Assembly (NCBI GenBank): GCA_019114925.1
Contig: DXEO01000177.1
Span: 1-9,370 of the forward strand
From: Candidatus Corynebacterium faecipullorum
GTDB lineage: Bacteria; Actinomycetota; Actinomycetes; Mycobacteriales; Mycobacteriaceae
Reading direction: 5' to 3'
Length of the DNA stretch: 9,370 bases
Position numbers and translations under genes: made by a program. The notes below the pieces were generated by a model, which saw only the letters and a list, made by a program, of their open reading frames with translations, had not been told where the DNA came from and did no database searches. Below, piece by piece: positions 6,618 to 9,370 of this stretch; the first letter of the stretch is position 1, and every line of letters starts with the position of its first letter.

Positions 6618-8702
6618 ATGTCATCAGAACTCATCACCACCGATCTTGTGGCGCTCGACGCCGACTTCGGTGACAGCATCGAATCAGTCATTACCAACCT
6701 GGCCACGCTTGTCCACGACACAGGCCGCGCCACCTCCGTGGAGGAACTGGCTGGCCCCGCCATCGAGCGTGAAGCAAAGGCTGGCACCGGTGTTCCCGGT
6801 GGCGTTGCCATCCCACACTGCCGATCCGCCGCAGTGTCTGAACCCACCTTGGCCTTCGCCCGTCTCTCGCGCGGCGTGGACTTCTCCGGCCCCGATGGCG
6901 ACGCCCACCTGGTGTTCCTCATCGCCGCCCCGGAAGGCGGCGGTAAGGCACACCTAAAGATCCTCTCCAAGCTGGCTCGCGCGCTGGTGAAGAAGGACTT
7001 CTTGGAGGCTCTGCGCACCGCGCAGACCAAGGAAGAAATCGTCTCCCTGGTACTCGACGTGGTTAACGCCGAAAAGCCGAAGAAGAAGGCGGCAGCCAGC
7101 GAATCGGAACCTGCCGCTGCGGCTGCAGCGTCTGCGGCGAGCAAGGCTGCGGATTCACAGAAGACCCGCATCGTGGCCGTCACCGCATGCCCGACCGGCA
7201 TTGCCCACACATACATGGCAGCCGACGCCCTCACCCAAACCGCCGAGGAGCGCAACGATGTCGAGCTCACCGTAGAAACCCAGGGATCCTCCAACAACAC
7301 CGCTGTTTCTGCAGACACCATCGCGGCTGCCGACGCCGTCATTTTCGCTACCGATGTCGGTGTGCGCGACCGCGAACGCTTCGCCGGAAAGCCCGTTATT
7401 GAATCGGGCGTCAAGCGCGCCATCAACGAGCCTGGCGTGATGCTCGATGAAGCTATCGCTGCCGCCAAGAACCCCAACGCACACAAGGTCGCAGGCACGG
7501 CAGGCGCAGCCTCCTCTAGCTCCGCGGAAGAAGGCGAAGGACTGGGCTGGGGCAAGCGCATTCAGCAGGCCATCATGACCGGCGTGTCCTACATGGTGCC
7601 CTTCGTCGCCGCAGGTGGCCTCCTCTTGGCCTTGGGGTTCCTCTTCGGTGGCTACGACATGGCCAACGGTTGGCAGGCCATCACCAGCGATTACTCGTTG
7701 ACCAACCTGCCGGGCCATGACGTCATGGTTGATGGCGAGATGATGACCTTCCAGAAGGCAGGGTTCGCCCTGTACATCGGCGCCGTGCTCTTCGCCATCG
7801 GCCAAGCATCGATGGGATTCATCGTCGCGGCGCTCTCCGGCTACATCGCCTTCGCTCTGGCAGGCCGCCCGGGCATCGCGCCGGGCTTCGCCGGTGGTGC
7901 CCTTGCGGTCACCCTTGGTGCGGGCTTCATCGGTGGTCTGGCCACCGGTCTTATCGCTGGCTTTGTTGCGATGTGGATTGGCAAGTGGAAGGTCCCGCGC
8001 TGGATCGGCTCTCTCATGCCTGTGGTCATCATCCCGCTGCTCGCCACGATGGTTACTGGCCTGCTCATGTACCTGCTGCTCGGTGCTCCGCTGGCCGCCA
8101 TCATGGAAGGCCTGCAGAACTGGCTGTCTTCCATGTCCGGTTCCTCCGCGGTCCTTCTGGGCATCATCCTGGGCCTTATGATGTGCTCCGACTTGGGTGG
8201 CCCGGTCAACAAGGCTGCTTACCTCTTCGCTACTGCTGGTCTGTCCACGGGTGATGAGGCTTCCATGAAAATCATGGCCGCCGTTATGGCCTCCGGCATG
8301 GTTCCGCCGATTGCGCTGTCCATCGCTACCTTCGTACGCAAGAACCTGTTCACGCCTGCGGAGCAGGAAAACGGTAAGTCCGCCTGGCTGCTGGGTCTGT
8401 CCTTCGTCTCCGAGGGCGCTATCCCGTTCGCCGCTGCCGACCCACTGCGTGTCATCCCGTCGATGATGCTTGGTGGCGCAGTCACTGGTGCTCTGTCGAT
8501 GTCCCTGGACGTCATGTCTCGCGCCCCGCACGGCGGAATCTTTGTTATCTTCGCTATCGAACCTGCGTGGGCTTACTTCGTGGCTATCCTTGCCGGCGTC
8601 ATCGTGTCCGCCATTGCGGTCATCGCGATGAAGCAATTCTGGCCTAATAAGGCTGCTGAAGAGGCTGCTGCGAAGGCAGACAAGGCCAAGGCCGCCGCCT
8701 AG
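6618..8702 (+). CDS. fruA: PTS fructose transporter, EIIABC in one chain (FruA/PtsF)
   Basis: This inner-membrane permease takes up fructose and releases fructose-1-phosphate; it is called ptsF in C. glutamicum. The 694 residues hold all three EII domains in the order A-B-C. EIIA is at about 5-150 with phospho-His67 in 'GGVAIPHCRS'. An Ala/Lys-rich linker spans about 151-182. EIIB is at 183-285 with the phosphocysteine Cys191 in 'VTACPTGIAHTYMAA'. A short Ser/Glu linker (291-308) leads to EIIC at about 311-676, which has many hydrophobic membrane helices, the 'LGGPVNKAAY' motif (526-535), 'SEGAIPFAAADP' (598-609) and 'APHGG' (636-640). The last 18 residues are an Ala/Lys low-complexity tail. 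The start ATG follows GAGGAG at 10 bp. It lies 23 bp after fruK and shares its transcript. Phosphate arrives from HPr, encoded 58 bp downstream. Confidence 0.97.
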   Translation: MSSELITTDLVALDADFGDSIESVITNLATLVHDTGRATSVEELAGPAIEREAKAGTGVPGGVAIPHCRSAAVSEPTLAFARLSRGVDFSGPDGDAHLVFLIAAPEGGGKAHLKILSKLARALVKKDFLEALRTAQTKEEIVSLVLDVVNAEKPKKKAAASESEPAAAAAASAASKAADSQKTRIVAVTACPTGIAHTYMAADALTQTAEERNDVELTVETQGSSNNTAVSADTIAAADAVIFATDVGVRDRERFAGKPVIESGVKRAINEPGVMLDEAIAAAKNPNAHKVAGTAGAASSSSAEEGEGLGWGKRIQQAIMTGVSYMVPFVAAGGLLLALGFLFGGYDMANGWQAITSDYSLTNLPGHDVMVDGEMMTFQKAGFALYIGAVLFAIGQASMGFIVAALSGYIAFALAGRPGIAPGFAGGALAVTLGAGFIGGLATGLIAGFVAMWIGKWKVPRWIGSLMPVVIIPLLATMVTGLLMYLLLGAPLAAIMEGLQNWLSSMSGSSAVLLGIILGLMMCSDLGGPVNKAAYLFATAGLSTGDEASMKIMAAVMASGMVPPIALSIATFVRKNLFTPAEQENGKSAWLLGLSFVSEGAIPFAAADPLRVIPSMMLGGAVTGALSMSLDVMSRAPHGGIFVIFAIEPAWAYFVAILAGVIVSAIAVIAMKQFWPNKAAEEAAAKADKAKAAA

Positions 8703-8760
8703 CGCTTAAGCCGCGTACACTTGTAAGCACGAAACACCGTAATTCGAAAGGATTATTATC

Positions 8761-9030
8761 ATGGCTTCTAAGACCGTCAAGGTTGGTTCCTCCGTCGGAC
8801 TGCACGCACGTCCGGCCTCCATCATCGCCGATGCTGCTGCTGAGTTCGATGAGGACATCTTCCTCACCCTCGTTGGCGATGAGGACGAGGATGAGACCGA
8901 TGCTGCTTCCTCCCTCATGATCATGGCTCTCGGCGCAGAGCAGGGCGACGAAGTCACCGTGGTTTCTGAGAACGAGGCCGCTGTGGAGAAGATCGCCGGT
9001 CTCATCGAGCAGGACCTCGACGCTTCCTAA
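8761..9030 (+). CDS. ptsH: phosphocarrier protein HPr
   Basis: HPr accepts phosphate from enzyme I and gives it to the EIIA domains of all PTS permeases. The 89-residue protein carries the active site 'GLHARPAS' with His15. The second motif 'SSLMIMALGA' (50-59) corresponds to the region of regulatory Ser46 in Gram-positive HPr, but HPr kinase is not known from actinobacteria, so Ser phosphorylation is not implied. An acidic run, 'GDEDEDETDAA' (39-49), makes this loop about five residues longer than in E. coli HPr; I recall a similar run in C. glutamicum HPr. The ATG follows GAAAGGA at 9 bp. The 58-bp gap after fruA may contain its own promoter, as ptsH is needed for all PTS sugars, but I see no clear promoter. 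An intrinsic terminator follows. Confidence 0.98.
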   Translation: MASKTVKVGSSVGLHARPASIIADAAAEFDEDIFLTLVGDEDEDETDAASSLMIMALGAEQGDEVTVVSENEAAVEKIAGLIEQDLDAS

Positions 9031-9056
9031 AGCACCTTGCGTCTTCAGAACGGCAG

Positions 9057-9102
9057 AGCTCCCGCTTCCCTCTTGTACTGAGGGTGGCGGGAGCTTTCTG
9101 TT
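9057..9102 (+). terminator. intrinsic terminator after ptsH
   Basis: Arms AGCTCCCGC (9057-9065) and GCGGGAGCT (9087-9095) pair perfectly. Inside them CCCTC (9068-9072) pairs with GAGGG (9080-9084) around a short loop. A T-rich tail (TTTCTGTT, 9095-9102) follows. It lies 27 bp after the ptsH stop and probably ends the fruK-fruA-ptsH transcripts. Confidence 0.88.
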
Positions 9103-9147
9103 GCATGGTTGTCTATCTAGTACAAGCTTCTAGTCATCAGTCTCTAC

Positions 9148-9240
9148 TCAAACGGTTCTGTTGGGGGGCAAGGAAACCATATAGAGGTGCCTAGAAGGTT
9201 CATGTGACCTCAGAAGAACCGTCTGACCTAAACCGTTTGA
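9148..9240. repeat. fold-back structure A, 93 bp, function unknown
   Basis: A perfect 10-bp inverted repeat, TCAAACGGTT (9148-9157) and AACCGTTTGA (9231-9240), bounds this segment. Inside, small hairpins can form: GGCA/TGCC (9167-9170 with 9188-9191), AGGT/ACCT (9196-9199 with 9207-9210) and CAGA/TCTG (9211-9214 with 9222-9225). An alternative pairing, ACGGTTCT (9152-9159) with AGAACCGT (9215-9222), competes with the outer stem. A further outer pair, CATGGTT (9104-9110) / AACCATG (9245-9251), encloses the unit. There is no convincing ORF here. It could be a structured RNA, a small mobile-element remnant or chance pairing. Confidence 0.45.
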
Positions 9241-9278
9241 ATGGAACCATGTGTAGGCGCGTCTTCACACCGCAGAGG

Positions 9279-9370
9279 GACCGAAGTAAAAGCACCTTAT
9301 GCAGACTTCTGCACACATTCACCTGGAGTTTTCTAAATCAAAGCCTCCAGATGGTGCCTTTACTCCGGTC
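9279..9370. repeat. fold-back structure B, at least 92 bp, reaching the window edge
   Basis: An 18-nt inverted repeat with 16 matches links 9279-9296 (GACCGAAGTAAAAGCACC) and 9353-9370 (GGTGCCTTTACTCCGGTC). Inside are a tight perfect hairpin, TGCAGA-ct-TCTGCA (9300-9313), and a second stem, CTGGAG (9323-9328) with CTCCAG (9345-9350). The right arm ends with the last base of the window. The left flank (AGGG, 9275-9278) could extend the pairing beyond it, so the true boundary is unknown. No ORF or known RNA family is recognised. Confidence 0.5.

Noticed and set aside
6581..7561. 326-codon open frame antisense to the EIIAB part of fruA
   Set aside because: Its Ser/Ala-rich low-complexity composition arises from reading the Ala-rich linker and neighbouring codons in reverse. 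It overlaps a certain gene completely.
7155..8636. 493-codon open frame antisense to fruA
   Set aside because: It lies wholly inside fruA on the other strand. Its His/Asp/Arg-rich composition is the typical shadow of a G+C-rich coding frame. It shows no domain and no upstream signals.
9080..9095. GAGGGTGGCGGGAGCT resembling a T-box antiterminator motif
   Set aside because: It is simply the right arm of the ptsH terminator, downstream of the gene. There is no specifier-loop leader and no aminoacyl-tRNA-related gene.
9148..9240. possible tRNA
   Set aside because: The length is suitable and one hairpin has a 7-nt loop (9200-9206), but there is no TTCRA T-loop, no acceptor-stem geometry and no anticodon arm.
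1..9370. CRISPR array, prophage or toxin-antitoxin system
   Set aside because: There are no regularly spaced repeats and no phage, integrase or toxin-like genes. The recognised genes are all core chromosomal.

Overview
The window reads as chromosomal DNA of a Corynebacterium (Actinobacteria, moderately high G+C). The gene content and order (hrpA end, nrdR, divS-like gene, lexA, sugR, ptsI, fruK, fruA/ptsF, ptsH) match the SOS/PTS region of Corynebacterium glutamicum as I remember it. The LexA, SugR, enzyme I and HPr proteins also look corynebacterial. I cannot name the species from sequence alone.

Layout. Positions 1-528 (+) hold the C-terminal end of an HrpA-type RNA helicase, cut by the window edge. 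It converges on nrdR (525-983, -), and the two stop codons share bases. Upstream of nrdR, on the same strand, lies a small one-TM protein (1039-1446, -) that fits the SOS division inhibitor DivS. A 288-bp divergent region (1447-1734) with several LexA-box-like palindromes separates it from lexA (1735-2457, +). After a 368-bp gene-free stretch comes sugR (2826-3608, +), a DeoR-family regulator. It converges on ptsI (3690-5384, -), and an imperfect hairpin lies between them. ptsI diverges from the fructose genes fruK (5623-6594, +) and fruA/ptsF (6618-8702, +), which are followed by ptsH (8761-9030, +) and a clear intrinsic terminator (9057-9102). The last ~270 bp carry no gene I recognise but contain two consecutive fold-back structures of about 92 bp each.

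How it works together. LexA represses itself and the divergent division inhibitor. NrdR represses ribonucleotide reductase genes elsewhere. Enzyme I passes phosphate from PEP to HPr (ptsH), which feeds the sugar-specific EII proteins. FruA (EIIABC in one chain) imports fructose as fructose-1-phosphate, and FruK makes fructose-1,6-bisphosphate from it. SugR, next door, is the known repressor of pts genes in C. glutamicum.

Main points of interest. Compared with C. glutamicum, the locus appears condensed: no fruR lies between ptsI and fruK, and no second fruK follows sugR. The divS/lexA region has multiple SOS-box-like sites. The ptsI/fruK region has a 10-bp tandem direct repeat and a CRP/GlxR-like palindrome. 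The structured gene-free 3' end is the least explained part. I found no strong evidence for a wholly new system; the rest is ordinary core chromosome.
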